DNA of 64,000 bases from Streptomyces sp. SLBN-118 (GCF_006715635.1 NZ_VFNP01000001.1:2728001-2792000), one strand, 5' to 3'. Positions 51,735 through 61,435 are shown, numbered from the stretch's first letter. The notes: a model not told the origin generated them from the sequence alone. Translations and numbers: made by a program.

Positions 51735-52247
51735 ATGACACAACAGCTGCTCGGCCAGGCGCTTGTCGAGGAGGCCACGAAGAAGTCCGGCCTCATCTGG
51801 GTGCGCGGCGGGGGTCCCGCGCGCGCCCTGTGGCACGTCTGGCACGAAGGCGCCGCGCATGTCGTGGGTGACGGGCCGGACGAGCAGCCGCTGCCGCAGC
51901 TGGCGAACGGCGCGAGGGCCGAGGTGACGGTCCGCAGCAAGGACAAGGGTGGCCGGCTGATCGCCTGGACGGCGACGGTGAGCGAACTGGAGCCGCACTC
52001 CGAGGCCTGGGAGTCGGCTGTCGCCGAACTGAAGGGCAAGCGGCTGAACGCGCCGGACGCGGAGCAGATGACGGAACGCTGGGCGCGTGAGTGCCGGGTG
52101 CTGCGCCTTGAGCCGCAGGACTCCAGCAGCGACTTCCCGCCCGACTCGGGAGCGGCGGCGCCGCTGCCGACGACGGCGACGACGCGCCGCCCTGTGCCTG
52201 CGGGACTGCCGCGGCTGCTCATGAAGGGCAGGCGGAAGCGCGGCTAG
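51735..52247 (+). CDS. Conserved hypothetical protein, possible split-barrel fold
   Basis: The 170-aa protein (MTQQLLGQALVEEATKKSGL, ARALWHVWHEGAAHVVGDGP, RLIAWTATVSELEPHSEAW) reads as a beta-barrel domain resembling FMN-binding split-barrel proteins, though no cofactor motif is clear. The C-terminal ~45 residues are disordered and basic (MKGRRKRG). It follows corA by 13 nt and is likely cotranscribed. Confidence 0.75.
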   Translation: MTQQLLGQALVEEATKKSGLIWVRGGGPARALWHVWHEGAAHVVGDGPDEQPLPQLANGARAEVTVRSKDKGGRLIAWTATVSELEPHSEAWESAVAELKGKRLNAPDAEQMTERWARECRVLRLEPQDSSSDFPPDSGAAAPLPTTATTRRPVPAGLPRLLMKGRRKRG

Positions 52248-52382
52248 GACGTCTGGCCGCGCGGATTCAGCCCCGGCCGCTGCAGCGGGCACCGGGTGTC
52301 TTCGCAGGCGGGGCCGAAACATGCAGGGCCCCCGCCTGGCCCGGTTGGCCGTGACCCCGGCGGCGGAGCCGCGCGAGCGCTG

Positions 52383-53165
52383 CTAGTCGCTCGTCTTCGG
52401 AAGCTTCTGGCCGTAGTCCACCGTCTCGTCCTTCGACGGCGCCGCCAGCGCGAAGTCCTTGTCCCATTCCCCCAGCGTCAGCACACCCGCCCCGCCCGCC
52501 CGAGCGAACTGCAGTGGATACGGCTTGCCCTCCAGCGAGACGTCGAGCGTGCCGCCCGCGCCCTCGCCCGCCATGACCTTGATCGTGCGTACGCCGCCCA
52601 CCTGCGTACGGTTGCCCTTGCTGAGTTCGCCCTGCATACCGAGCAGGCCCTCCAGCAGCACATCCATGTCCGTGAAGCCGCGGAACTGTTTGTACGCCGG
52701 GTCCCCCTTCGGAACCTTCACGTACTTGTCGTTGAGCTTGCCTGCCGCCTCCGAGTCCGTCGTACCCGGCTTCTCGTCGCCTTCGCCGTCCACGTGACTC
52801 CAAAAGCCCACGTCGGCCTTGAGGTAGAGCGCGTCCCCGATCCGCAGCAGCTCGAAGGTGTTGTCCTTCGAGGTGACCGAGCCGGTGCCGCCGTCGTGCT
52901 TGAGGCGCATGTTGAGCTTGTACGTGCCGCCCTTGCTGACCAGCGTCCCGGAGAGCCGCACCGACGTGGCCGCGTCCGCCGTCGCGCGCGCCTTCGTCTC
53001 GATCTCGGCCGCGGAGAGCCTGCCGATGCCGTTGGTCCCCGCGTCCGGGTCCTCGCTGCACGCCGTGAGTACCGCGGTCAGCCCGGCGCACAGCGCCACG
53101 GAGAGCGCGGCCCGGCGAACCCGGGAAGCCGGAGGGAGGGGAGTCACAAGCGCACTGCCTCTCAT
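52383..53165 (-). CDS. Lipoprotein, LppX/LprG-like, paralogue of 849-1688
   Basis: The 260-aa product has an N-terminal signal (ALSVALCAGLTAVLTACSED) with a lipobox TAC, and a beta-rich body (ASVRLSGTLVSKGGTYKLNM-type strands, LLRIGDALYLKADVGFWSHV). The order and spacing match the adnA-adnB lipoprotein: SVRL/SIRI, LYLK/LYIK and a following FW. It may bind a lipid or be an envelope sensor. ATG 53165 is the best start; a TTG/GTG nearer the helix is possible. It is divergent from the MgtE-like gene. Confidence 0.85.
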   Translation of the reverse strand: MRGSALVTPLPPASRVRRAALSVALCAGLTAVLTACSEDPDAGTNGIGRLSAAEIETKARATADAATSVRLSGTLVSKGGTYKLNMRLKHDGGTGSVTSKDNTFELLRIGDALYLKADVGFWSHVDGEGDEKPGTTDSEAAGKLNDKYVKVPKGDPAYKQFRGFTDMDVLLEGLLGMQGELSKGNRTQVGGVRTIKVMAGEGAGGTLDVSLEGKPYPLQFARAGGAGVLTLGEWDKDFALAAPSKDETVDYGQKLPKTSD

Positions 53166-53320
53166 CTGCTTGTCGTGGTGGCAGACCGCAGCGTACCCGT
53201 GCTCAGGGCATCGATCGGAAGGGTCACGTCCGGACGCCCAGCCAGGGCGGCCCGGAACGGTACGGGCTAGCCTGAAGCCCTCAAACAGCGGCATTCGCGG
53301 GCAAAGAGGAGGTGTGGAGC

Positions 53321-54658
53321 ATGGTGGCGGGCGCCCCTCGGATCTTTGTCTCCCACCTCGCCGGTGTGCCTGTGTTCGACCCCCACGGTGACCAGGTCGG
53401 ACGCGTGCGCGACCTGGTCGCGATGCTGCGCGTGGGCCGCCGTCCGCCGCGCCTGCTCGGCATGGTCGTCGAAGTGCTGAGCCGCCGCCGGATCTTCCTC
53501 CCGATGACCCGGGTCACCGGCATGGAGTCGGGCCAGGTCATCACCACCGGCGTGCTGAACATGCGCCGTTTCGAGCAGCGCCCCACCGAACGGCTGGTGC
53601 TCGGCGAGCTGTTGGACCGGCGCGTGAGCCTCGCCGACACGGGCGAGGAGGTGACCGTCCTCGACGTCTCCATCCAGCAGCTGCCCGCCCGCCGCGACTG
53701 GGAGATCGACAAGGTCTTCGTACGCAAGGGAAAGCCCGGGGCGCTGCGCCGCAAAGGCGAGACGCTGACGGTCGAGTGGTCGGCCGTGACCGGCTTCTCG
53801 CTGGAGGAGCACGGGCAGGGCGCCGAAAGCCTGCTGGCGACCTTCGAGCAGCTGCGCCCCGCCGACCTCGCCAATGTGCTGCACCACCTGTCACCGAAGC
53901 GCCGAGCCGAGGTCGCGGCCGCGCTCGACGACGACCGGCTCGCGGATGTCCTGGAGGAGCTGCCCGACGACGACCAGGTGGAGATTCTCGGCAAGCTCAA
54001 GGAGGAGCGCGCGGCGGACGTCCTTGAGGCAATGGACCCGGACGACGCGGCCGACCTGCTCTCGGAGCTCCCCGAGGAGGACAAGGAGCGGCTGCTCACA
54101 CTGATGCGGCCGGACGATGCCGCCGATGTGCGGCGCCTGCTGTCGTACGAGGAGCGGACGGCGGGCGGTCTGATGACCACCGAGCCGATCGTGCTGCGCC
54201 CGGACGCGACGGTCGCGGATGCCCTGGCGCGCGTACGCCAGCAGGACCTCTCCCCCGCGCTCGCAGCGCAGGTGTACGTATGCCGGCCGCCCGACGAGAC
54301 GCCGACCGGCAAGTACCTGGGCACGGTGCACTTCCAGCGGCTGCTGCGGGACCCGCCCTTCACACTGGTGAGTTCGATCGTGGACAGCGATCTGTCACCG
54401 CTCGCGCCGGACACCCCGCTGCCCGAGGTGACCAGCTATCTCGCGGCGTACAACATGGTGGCGGTGCCCGTCGTCGACGAGGGCGGATCGCTGCTGGGGG
54501 CGGTGACCGTCGACGACGTACTCGACCATCTGCTGCCGGAGGACTGGCGGGAGACGGATTTCGAGGAGTCCGCCCATGAGCAGGCCGCCCGCGAAGAGGT
54601 CGCCCTCGAAGAGCCCGCCGACGAACAGCCCGCCGGCGAAGAGTCGGCGCGTGGGTAG
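53321..54658 (+). CDS. MgtE-N/CBS-domain protein lacking the channel domain
   Basis: The 445-aa protein has an N-terminal PRC-barrel-like part (IFVSHLAGVPVFDPHGDQVG), an MgtE N-domain with helical repeats (LADVLEELPDDDQVEILGKL; AADLLSELPEEDKERLL) and two CBS domains (TTEPIVLRPDATVADAL; VPVVDEGGSLLGAVTVDDVL). No membrane helices follow, so it is not itself a Mg2+ channel and more likely a cytoplasmic regulator. AGGAGG lies eight bases before ATG 53321. Its stop overlaps the DUF1003 start. Confidence 0.88.
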   Translation: MVAGAPRIFVSHLAGVPVFDPHGDQVGRVRDLVAMLRVGRRPPRLLGMVVEVLSRRRIFLPMTRVTGMESGQVITTGVLNMRRFEQRPTERLVLGELLDRRVSLADTGEEVTVLDVSIQQLPARRDWEIDKVFVRKGKPGALRRKGETLTVEWSAVTGFSLEEHGQGAESLLATFEQLRPADLANVLHHLSPKRRAEVAAALDDDRLADVLEELPDDDQVEILGKLKEERAADVLEAMDPDDAADLLSELPEEDKERLLTLMRPDDAADVRRLLSYEERTAGGLMTTEPIVLRPDATVADALARVRQQDLSPALAAQVYVCRPPDETPTGKYLGTVHFQRLLRDPPFTLVSSIVDSDLSPLAPDTPLPEVTSYLAAYNMVAVPVVDEGGSLLGAVTVDDVLDHLLPEDWRETDFEESAHEQAAREEVALEEPADEQPAGEESARG

Positions 54659-55244
54659 CGGCAGCGAGCACGCGGCGGGCGAGCGCGGCGAGCACAAGGA
54701 GCGGACGCCCGCCGGGGCGAGCGCCCTGCCACGTCACCGCACGCGGCTCGACCAGCCGCGCGCGCCGCGGCGCAGGCTGCTGCCGCAGTACGACCCCGAG
54801 GCCTTCGGCAGGTTCTCCGAGCGGTTCGCCCGCTTCCTGGGGACGGGGCGGTTCATCGTCTGGATGACGGTGATCATCATCATGTGGCTCCTCTGGAACG
54901 TCTTCGCGCCCGAGGACCTGCGTTTCGACGGATTTCCGTTCATCTTTCTGACGCTGATGCTCTCGCTTCAGGCGTCCTACGCGGCTCCGCTGATCCTGCT
55001 GGCGCAGAACCGGCAGGACGACCGGGACCGGGTCACCTACGAGCAGGACCGCAAGCAGAACGAGCGCTCCATCGCGGACACGGAGTATCTGACCCGGGAG
55101 ATCGCCGCGCTCCGGATGGGCCTCGGCGAGGTCGCGACCCGGGACTGGATCCGATCCGAGTTCGAGGATCTGATGAAGGAGATGGACGAGCGGCGGATAT
55201 TCCCGTCCGAGCGCCGGGACGGAAGTGACGAAGGCGACCGCTGA
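54651..55244 (+). CDS. DUF1003 membrane protein
   Basis: The 197-aa protein has two membrane helices (VWMTVIIIMWLLWNVFA and the following FPFIFLTLMLSLQASYAAPL) and a charged C-terminal region (ILLAQNRQDDRDRVTYEQDR) with a coiled coil, the DUF1003 pattern. GTG 54651 overlaps the MgtE-like gene stop (GTGGGTAG), consistent with coupling; ATG 54576 would extend inside that gene. In mycobacteria the MgtE-like and DUF1003 genes are also adjacent (Rv1232c/Rv1231c by recollection). Function unknown. Confidence 0.85.
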   Translation: MGSGSEHAAGERGEHKERTPAGASALPRHRTRLDQPRAPRRRLLPQYDPEAFGRFSERFARFLGTGRFIVWMTVIIIMWLLWNVFAPEDLRFDGFPFIFLTLMLSLQASYAAPLILLAQNRQDDRDRVTYEQDRKQNERSIADTEYLTREIAALRMGLGEVATRDWIRSEFEDLMKEMDERRIFPSERRDGSDEGDR

Positions 55245-55288
55245 CAGGGCTTACCGGTGGTGGCACTGCGCGCCGTACCATCGTCCGT

Positions 55289-56422
55289 ATGGCTACGGAA
55301 GACGCGGTGCTTGAGGCACTGGCGACGGTGAACGACCCCGAGATCAACCGCCCGATCACAGACCTCGGCATGGTCAAATCAGTCGAGATCGGGGCGGACG
55401 GGGCGGTTGCCGTCACGGTTTATCTCACCGTCTCCGGGTGCCCGATGCGCGAGACGATCACCAAGAACGTGACCGACGCGGTCGCACGCGTCGAGGGCGT
55501 TTCGCGCGTCGACGTCACACTGGACGTGATGGGCGACGAGCAGCGGCGCGAGCTGGCGGCCTCGCTGCGCGGCGGCACAGCCGAGCGCGAGGTGCCGTTC
55601 GCCAAGCCGGGCTCGCTGACCAGGGTGTACGCGGTGGCCTCGGGCAAGGGCGGCGTCGGCAAGTCCTCCGTGACCGTGAACCTGGCGGCGGCCATGGCGG
55701 CCGACGGGCTGAAGGTCGGCGTCGTCGACGCCGACATCTACGGGCACAGCGTGCCGCGCATGCTCGGTGCGGACGGCCGTCCCACCCAGGTGGAGAACAT
55801 GATCATGCCGCCGTCCGCGAACGGCGTGAAGGTCATCTCGATCGGCATGTTCACCCCGGGCAACGCCCCGGTGGTGTGGCGCGGCCCGATGCTGCACCGC
55901 GCACTCCAGCAGTTCTTGGCGGACGTGTACTGGGGCGACCTGGACGTGCTGCTCCTCGACCTGCCGCCGGGCACCGGCGACATCGCGATCTCCGTGGCGC
56001 AGCTGGTGCCGAACGCCGAGATCCTGGTGGTCACAACCCCGCAGCAGGCTGCGGCCGAGGTGGCCGAGCGGGCCGGTTCGATCGCCGTACAGACGCACCA
56101 GAAGATCGTGGGCGTCGTCGAGAACATGTCGGGCATGCCGTGCCCGCACTGCGACGAGATGGTCGACGTCTTCGGCTCCGGCGGCGGCCTGCGCGTCGCC
56201 GAGGGGCTCACGAAGACGACCGGAGCGAATGTGCCGGTACTGGGCTCGATCCCGATCGACGTCCGCCTGCGCGAGGGCAGCGACGAGGGCAAGCCGGTCG
56301 TCCTGACCGACCCGGACTCGCCGGCGGGCGCCGCGCTGCGGGCGATCGCGGGCAAGCTGGGTGGCCGGGCGCGCGGTCTTTCGGGCATGTCGCTGGGCAT
56401 CACGCCGCGCAATAAGTTCTGA
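55289..56422 (+). CDS. mrp: Mrp/NBP35-family iron-sulfur carrier ATPase
   Basis: The 377-aa protein has an N-terminal DUF59/MIP18 domain (VNDPEINRPITDLGMVKSVE), the deviant Walker A ASGKGGVGKSSVTVNLA near residue 120, DLPPGTGDIAI, and the C-terminal CPHCDEM CxxC that binds a bridging Fe-S cluster. It builds and transfers Fe-S clusters to apoproteins in the cytoplasm. ATG 55289 is close to the family start. A strong hairpin follows at 56434. Confidence 0.94.
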   Translation: MATEDAVLEALATVNDPEINRPITDLGMVKSVEIGADGAVAVTVYLTVSGCPMRETITKNVTDAVARVEGVSRVDVTLDVMGDEQRRELAASLRGGTAEREVPFAKPGSLTRVYAVASGKGGVGKSSVTVNLAAAMAADGLKVGVVDADIYGHSVPRMLGADGRPTQVENMIMPPSANGVKVISIGMFTPGNAPVVWRGPMLHRALQQFLADVYWGDLDVLLLDLPPGTGDIAISVAQLVPNAEILVVTTPQQAAAEVAERAGSIAVQTHQKIVGVVENMSGMPCPHCDEMVDVFGSGGGLRVAEGLTKTTGANVPVLGSIPIDVRLREGSDEGKPVVLTDPDSPAGAALRAIAGKLGGRARGLSGMSLGITPRNKF

Positions 56423-56433
56423 GGCGGCCCGCC

Positions 56434-56460
56434 GGGTCCGGGGACAGCGTCCCCGGACCC
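56434..56460. terminator. Hairpin terminator after mrp
   Basis: GGGTCCGGGGA (56434-56444) pairs with TCCCCGGACCC (56450-56460), 11 bp with a 5-nt loop, 11 nt after the mrp stop and 33 nt before the stop of the convergent gene. Confidence 0.8.
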
Positions 56461-56492
56461 CCAGCTGTGGCCGGGGCGTGTTCCAGCATGCC

Positions 56493-57188
56493 CTAGGAGG
56501 CGTACGCGCCCAGGTCCTGGACCGCCGAGAAGCCCAGCCCGTACGCGCTCATCCCCCGCCCGTACGCACCGATGTGCACGCCCGCCCGCGTCGATCCCGC
56601 CAGCACCCAGCCGAAATCCGACTCGCGGTAGTGGAAGGACGTCGGCACACCGTCCACCGGCAGCGAGAGCACCGACCAGGCCGGTCCGTGCAGATCGTCG
56701 GCCAGCTCGAACGCGGTCTCCGTCTGCTGGTCCAGCCAGTCGTCGCGCAGCGAGTGGTCCAACTGGCCGGGCCAGGTGTGGGCCAGCAGCCCCGAGCCGG
56801 CCAGCCAGGCCGCCGAGGAGACCGTGGTGGCGTCCAGGACCCCTGTGCCGTCACCGCTGCCGCGCACCGGGCTCGCCGCGACGGTGATGACGGCCGCGAA
56901 GCGCTCCCTCTCCGCGCAGCCCGCCTCGGACCGTATCGACGGCTCGTCGCCGTGGCCGGTCGCACCGTGCTGGACCGTGCCGTCCGCCGCGATGCCCACC
57001 TGCATCAGCCAGCGCGGGCCGGTGAAGGCCTCGTCGAGGCCGTACCAGGGGAAGGTCGCCCGCAGGTACCCGTCGACCGCGCGCCGGGGCGGCGTCCCCG
57101 CCTGTGCCGCCGCGAGCGGGCGCTGCCCGTCGGGGGCAGGGGAATCGCTGACCGTGCCTTGCGCCGCCAGCCGACTTGTCGTCTCCAT
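56493..57188 (-). CDS. Hypothetical protein of unknown function
   Basis: The 231-aa protein has a disordered first ~40 residues and a folded part containing AFTGPRWLMQVGIAADG, LDHSLRDDWLDQQTETAF and DGVPTSFHYRESDFGWVLAG, apparently alpha/beta without known catalytic residues. No signal peptide or membrane segment is seen. It lies between mrp (convergent) and tatB (same strand, 119 nt apart). Confidence 0.75.
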   Translation of the reverse strand: METTSRLAAQGTVSDSPAPDGQRPLAAAQAGTPPRRAVDGYLRATFPWYGLDEAFTGPRWLMQVGIAADGTVQHGATGHGDEPSIRSEAGCAERERFAAVITVAASPVRGSGDGTGVLDATTVSSAAWLAGSGLLAHTWPGQLDHSLRDDWLDQQTETAFELADDLHGPAWSVLSLPVDGVPTSFHYRESDFGWVLAGSTRAGVHIGAYGRGMSAYGLGFSAVQDLGAYAS

Positions 57189-57307
57189 CTACCCGGCCGC
57201 CTCCTCTGTGTCCGAGGCCCGGAGCGGACCCGCCCCCCTCGGGCGTCCTCACTGCCGGACAGATGGAGAATAGCCACCCTGTCCCGGCTCGCAGGGATTG
57301 ACGGTAC

Positions 57308-57754
57308 TCAGGTGGCGTCTGCGTCGAAGGGCGGGCGCTCGTCCTGATCGAGCTTTTCGCGCTTCTTGAGCAGGTCGGGGCTGCCGGGCGAGCCGTTGAC
57401 GGCGGCCGGGACCGAGGCGGCGGATTCCGTGCTGTTCACCGCGTCCGCGACCTCGTTGATCTCCTTCTTGAGGTCGAAGCTGCTGCGGAGCTCCTTGAGT
57501 TCCTTGAGGTCGTCGTTCTCGTTCAGCTGCTTGCGGATGAACGCCTTCGGGTTGAGGTCCTCGAACTCGAAATCCTTGAACTCCGGCCCCAGTTCGCTGC
57601 GGATGTCCTGCTTCGCACTCTCGGAGAACTCGCGGATCTTCCGGATGAAGCGGGTGACGTCCTGGATGACCTTCGGCAGCTTGTCCGGGCCGAAGATGAG
57701 CACGGCGAGCACCACGAGCGCCGCCAGCTCCAGTGCGCCTATGTCATTGAACAC
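57308..57754 (-). CDS. tatB: Twin-arginine translocase subunit TatB
   Basis: The 148-aa protein starts VFNDIGALELAALVVLAVLI with the N-terminal membrane helix, the FGPDKLP hinge of TatA/B proteins, and a long amphipathic helix (VIQDVTRFIRKIREFSESAK); the Glu in the membrane segment is characteristic of TatB. It receives folded twin-arginine precursors with TatC. GTG 57754 has AAGGAG about seven bases upstream. It lies after htrA as in mycobacteria. Confidence 0.9.
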   Translation of the reverse strand: MFNDIGALELAALVVLAVLIFGPDKLPKVIQDVTRFIRKIREFSESAKQDIRSELGPEFKDFEFEDLNPKAFIRKQLNENDDLKELKELRSSFDLKKEINEVADAVNSTESAASVPAAVNGSPGSPDLLKKREKLDQDERPPFDADAT

Positions 57755-57892
57755 CCTGCTGCTCCTTGTGTTCTGTGCGGCCCGCAGGTCGGATGGGGTC
57801 CGGGCCCGATCCACGGTACCCGCCGGAACTGTCGGCGCGGTACCTTCCCGCGGTCCGCGGCAGCACCCGTGCCGCGGGCGTTTCGCTGCATG

Positions 57893-59569
57893 TCATGTGC
57901 CGGACGCCGAGCCGAGCGTGAGGGTCATCTTCCGTTCACGCCCGCCGCGGACCAGGGTCAGCTCGAGCCGGTCGCCGGGGCGGTGGGAGCGGATCTTCAC
58001 TATCAGTTCCTCGCCACTGTGGACGCGCTGACCGTCGACCTTGGTGATGACGTCGCCCGGCTTGATACCGGCCTTGGCGCCGGGGCCCTTGGGTGAGACG
58101 GACGGCGTGCCGTCCTTGCCCTTCTCGCCGACCCGGGCGCCGTCGCCGGTGTACTTCATGTCGAGGCTGACACCGATCACCGGATGGGTCGCCCTGCCGG
58201 TGTTGATCAGCTCCTCGGCGACGCGCTTGCCCTGATTGATGGGGATGGCGAAGCCGAGCCCGATGGAGCCCGCCTGGCCGCCCTCGGGGCCGGCGCCTGT
58301 GTCGGCGGCGCGGATGGCGCTGTTGATGCCGATGACGTGGGCCTTGGCATCCACCAGCGGTCCGCCCGAATTGCCGGGGTTTATCGGGGCGTCGGTCTGG
58401 AGCGCGTCGACATAGCTGACATCACTGCCGTCGCCCTTCTCGCCGCCCGCCGTGATGGGGCGCTCCTTGGCGCTGATGATGCCGGAGGTGACGGTGTTCT
58501 GGAGGTCGAAGGGCGCGCCGATGGCCACGACCGGGTCGCCGACCTGAACGCTGTCGGAGTTGCCGAGGGGCAGCGGCTTGAGGCGGGAGACACCGGTGAC
58601 CTTGACGACGGCGAGGTCGTAGCCGCTGTCCTTGCCGACCAGCGTCGCCTTGGCGGTCTCGCCTCCGCTGAACGTGACGGAGATCTCCCCGGCGGAGCCT
58701 GCCGGGTCCACGACATGGTTGTTGGTCAGGATGTGGCCCTGCTGGTCGAGTACGAAGCCGGTCCCGGTGCCCTGTTGGCCGCTGCCGCTGACATGGAGGG
58801 TGACGACGCTCGGCAGCGCGCTGGCGGCGATGCCCGCGACGCTGTCCGGCGCACGGTGGCCGTTGTCCTTGGGCGCCTGCGGGAGTTCGATGTCGGTGAT
58901 GCCGCCGTTGCGTTCGATGTACGCGCCGATGCCGCCGCCGACCCCGCCGGAAACCAGCGCCAGCAGGAGGGCGCCGACCAGCAGCGATCCACGGCGCTTC
59001 TTCTTGGGGGGCTCGCCGGCGTGGGTCAGGGGTCCGCCGGGGGTGCTCCACGGGTCGTACTGCAGCCAGAGCGAGTGCCCAGGCTGAGCCGGGACCTGGG
59101 GCTGGGGCTGGGGCTGGGGCTGGGGCTGGGGCGGCGGGGCGTACCCGCTGCCCGCCGCCGGCGCCGCGCCGTTCGATGCGGCGCTGTACTGCGGCGGGAT
59201 GGGCGTGCCCTGTGCCGGGGTCGGCACGGGCCGCTGTACAGGCGGCGCGGGCGCCCACGGGCCCGGACCGCCGTACGGCGGGGTGCTGTACTCGTCGGGT
59301 TCGTGCAGCGGCTTCGGCCTGGGCGGCGCAGGAACGGGAGCCGGAGCCGAAGCGGGAGCGGGAGCGGGAGCAGGAACGGAAGCGGCAGCAGGAGTCGGCG
59401 AAAGCTCCGCCGTGACCTCCGTGTCCGCCACTTCCTCGGGCGCGGTCACCAGCGCAGGTTCCGGCGCCGTCACCGGCTCCTGCATCTGCGCTTCGGGGTG
59501 GTTCGCACGTCCCGCGCTGGGCCGGCTCCACCACTTCGCCTTGGGTCCGGTGGGCTTCCCGTCGTCCAT
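57893..59569 (-). CDS. htrA: HtrA/DegP-like membrane serine protease
   Basis: The 558-aa protein has a long disordered Pro/Ala/Gln-rich N-terminus with a repeated Pro-Gln stretch, one membrane helix (LLVGALLLALVSGGVGGGIG), a trypsin-like domain with the triad His in ILTNNHVVDP, Asp in GYDLAVVKV and Ser in INPGNSGGPLV, and a C-terminal PDZ domain (GPGAKAGIKPGDVITKVDGQ). It is an envelope quality-control protease. It lies after the anti-sigma gene and before tatB, as in M. tuberculosis, and is likely part of the sigma-E stress response. ATG 59569 follows GGGGAGAGC. Confidence 0.92.
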   Translation of the reverse strand: MDDGKPTGPKAKWWSRPSAGRANHPEAQMQEPVTAPEPALVTAPEEVADTEVTAELSPTPAAASVPAPAPAPASAPAPVPAPPRPKPLHEPDEYSTPPYGGPGPWAPAPPVQRPVPTPAQGTPIPPQYSAASNGAAPAAGSGYAPPPQPQPQPQPQPQVPAQPGHSLWLQYDPWSTPGGPLTHAGEPPKKKRRGSLLVGALLLALVSGGVGGGIGAYIERNGGITDIELPQAPKDNGHRAPDSVAGIAASALPSVVTLHVSGSGQQGTGTGFVLDQQGHILTNNHVVDPAGSAGEISVTFSGGETAKATLVGKDSGYDLAVVKVTGVSRLKPLPLGNSDSVQVGDPVVAIGAPFDLQNTVTSGIISAKERPITAGGEKGDGSDVSYVDALQTDAPINPGNSGGPLVDAKAHVIGINSAIRAADTGAGPEGGQAGSIGLGFAIPINQGKRVAEELINTGRATHPVIGVSLDMKYTGDGARVGEKGKDGTPSVSPKGPGAKAGIKPGDVITKVDGQRVHSGEELIVKIRSHRPGDRLELTLVRGGRERKMTLTLGSASGT

Positions 59570-59660
59570 GCTCTCCCCGCAAACTGCCGGCCTGCGCACC
59601 CCCGTGGGGCACCCCTCAGAGGATTCAACCAGGTTTGCGAATCTCCGCGCAGGGTGCCCG

Positions 59661-60596
59661 TCAGCGGCGGGGTGAGCGGGGCGGAGCAGGCTGCGTCGCA
59701 GCAGCGGGATCCGTGGGGACGGGGCTCGCCGTGGGGGTGACGCCGGGAGCGGTGGCGAGTTGGAACGCCGGGACCGTAGGACGTATCAGCGGGGGCCGGG
59801 AGAGCGAGGTGTCCGTCAACAGCGGTGCGGCGAGGGCATGGTTGTGCGGCGCGGCGGGGGCCAGCAGGCTGGGCGCCCCGGCGACGAGCGGCCGCGTGTC
59901 CTGTTTTCCAGGGCCACTGCCGCCGCTGCGGCGGCGCTCGGCCTCCGTACTCCTGATGCCGTTCACCCCGGAACCCGAACCGGTGGCCGTACGCAAGGGC
60001 GTGACGTTGTTCCCCGAGCCCTCGCCTCGCGGGTCTGCCTGGAGCGAAGCGTTCAGGGGCATGGCACCGCCGAGGGCGATCGCAGCGAACGAGACGGCGC
60101 TTGCGGCCGCGAAAGCGAACCTGCGCCCGCGCCAGGGTGAGCGCTCCGCTTCCGGACGCCCCACGTCATGGATGCGGAAACCGCCGGACCTGCCGGGAAG
60201 CACGGTCGCGTGCGCGCCCGTGGGTACGTACCCGAAGGGCTGGGTTCGGGAGGTGCGGGAGTCGCGGTCTGCTTCCGGCGAAGGATTCAGCGCTCCGAAA
60301 ACCGACTCGGCGATCCGCCCCCCGTCGAAAGGACCCCCCGGGTCGTCGTCACCTCCGGGTCCCGCGGGCAGCCCTTGAAGCCGCGCCAGCAGTCCCTCGG
60401 AGGGCGGCGGCGGCGCGGTGTGCGCGAAGACGTTCTTCAGGCGGCGCTGGGCATCGGCCTCGGCCTTGCACTTGGGACAGGTCGCCAGATGGGCCAGCAC
60501 CCGGTCCCGTACGTCGTGTTTCAGCTCGCCGTCGACAAGCGCGGCAAGCCGGTCCCCCAGGTGCTGCTCCGCGGGGGTGGGACTTGAGCCAGTCAC
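59661..60596 (-). CDS. rseA: Anti-sigma factor, RseA/ZAS type
   Basis: The 311-aa protein has a zinc-binding anti-sigma N-terminus ([20 protein letters not shown], then CPKCKAEAD, the HxxxCxxC signature). A disordered region and one membrane helix ([18 protein letters not shown], about 160-178) lead to an extracellular Pro/Ala-rich tail. It should hold the sigma factor at the membrane until stress releases it. Its GTG overlaps the sigma stop as GTGA, a coupling typical of sigma/anti-sigma pairs. The protein is longer than mycobacterial RseA, mostly from the tail. Confidence 0.88.
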   Translation of the reverse strand: MTGSSPTPAEQHLGDRLAALVDGELKHDVRDRVLAHLATCPKCKAEADAQRRLKNVFAHTAPPPPSEGLLARLQGLPAGPGGDDDPGGPFDGGRIAESVFGALNPSPEADRDSRTSRTQPFGYVPTGAHATVLPGRSGGFRIHDVGRPEAERSPWRGRRFAFAAASAVSFAAIALGGAMPLNASLQADPRGEGSGNNVTPLRTATGSGSGVNGIRSTEAERRRSGGSGPGKQDTRPLVAGAPSLLAPAAPHNHALAAPLLTDTSLSRPPLIRPTVPAFQLATAPGVTPTASPVPTDPAAATQPAPPRSPRR

Positions 60597-61435
60597 GCCG
60601 GTCCGCCCTCCCCTGCCAGGCCGACCGCAGCCATCAGCGTGCGCTGCTGCTCCGCACGGGCCTCCGGGGAACGGTGCTGCAGGGCCTTGCGCAGATGCGA
60701 CCGCCCGCGGTGGATGCGGCTGCGGACGGTGCCCAGCTTGACGCCGAGGGTGGCGGCGATCTCCTCGTACGACAGTCCCTCGATGTCACAGAGGACCACG
60801 GCCGCACGGAACTCCGGGGCGAGGGTGTCCAGCGCCTGCTGCACATCGGCGTCGAAGTGGGTGTCGTTGAAGACCTGCTGCGGGGACGGCTCCCGGCTGG
60901 GCAGCCGCTCGGCCGCGTCGTCGCCGAGCGCGTCGAAGCGGATGCGCTGCTTGCGGCGGACCATGTCCAGGAACAGGTTCGTGGTGATCCGGTGCAGCCA
61001 GCCCTCGAAGGTGCCGGGAGTGTACGTGGACAAGGAGCGGAACACGCGGACGAAGACTTCCTGAGTGAGGTCCTCGGCGTCGTGCTGGTTGCCCGTCAGT
61101 CGGTAAGCGAGGCGGTAGACCCGGCCGCTGTGCGTGCTGACGATCTCCTCCCAGGAGGGAGGGGTCCACGCCTGCGATTCCGCATCCGATGCGAATGTCG
61201 CGGTTGCTGCGGAGTCGTGGGTGCGGGACTGGTCAGCAATGTCGGTCACGGATCTCGGCTCACCCGACGACCTGAGGAAGCGCCTCAGCACTCCTCTCCG
61301 ATCCGCGGGTGCAGCCGCACCTCCCCTGTCGGCTCTGGTGGTGTCCAGCGGAGCCCCTACCATAGCCACCTCGCCCGTTAGCTCCGGATAAGAATCTTTA
61401 CGCGAATTTGGGTGCTGCTTCGTGTCCTGATTCAT
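60593..61435 (-). CDS. sigE: ECF RNA polymerase sigma factor, SigE-like
   Basis: The 280-aa protein has region 2 ([20 protein letters not shown], then [20 protein letters not shown]) and region 4 ([37 protein letters not shown]), the two domains of group-4 sigma factors. A ~100-residue disordered N-terminal extension precedes them. It directs RNA polymerase to envelope/oxidative stress promoters by analogy with mycobacterial SigE. ATG 61435 is chosen; ATG 61363 ([14 protein letters not shown]) is an alternative. This is not the sigma-E of S. coelicolor cell-wall stress, which lies elsewhere. Confidence 0.88.
   Translation of the reverse strand: MNQDTKQHPNSRKDSYPELTGEVAMVGAPLDTTRADRGGAAAPADRRGVLRRFLRSSGEPRSVTDIADQSRTHDSAATATFASDAESQAWTPPSWEEIVSTHSGRVYRLAYRLTGNQHDAEDLTQEVFVRVFRSLSTYTPGTFEGWLHRITTNLFLDMVRRKQRIRFDALGDDAAERLPSREPSPQQVFNDTHFDADVQQALDTLAPEFRAAVVLCDIEGLSYEEIAATLGVKLGTVRSRIHRGRSHLRKALQHRSPEARAEQQRTLMAAVGLAGEGGPA

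Noticed and set aside
59097..59131. CTGGGG repeat run as a possible regulatory or CRISPR-like repeat
   Set aside because: It encodes the Pro-Gln linker of HtrA; simple codon repetition.
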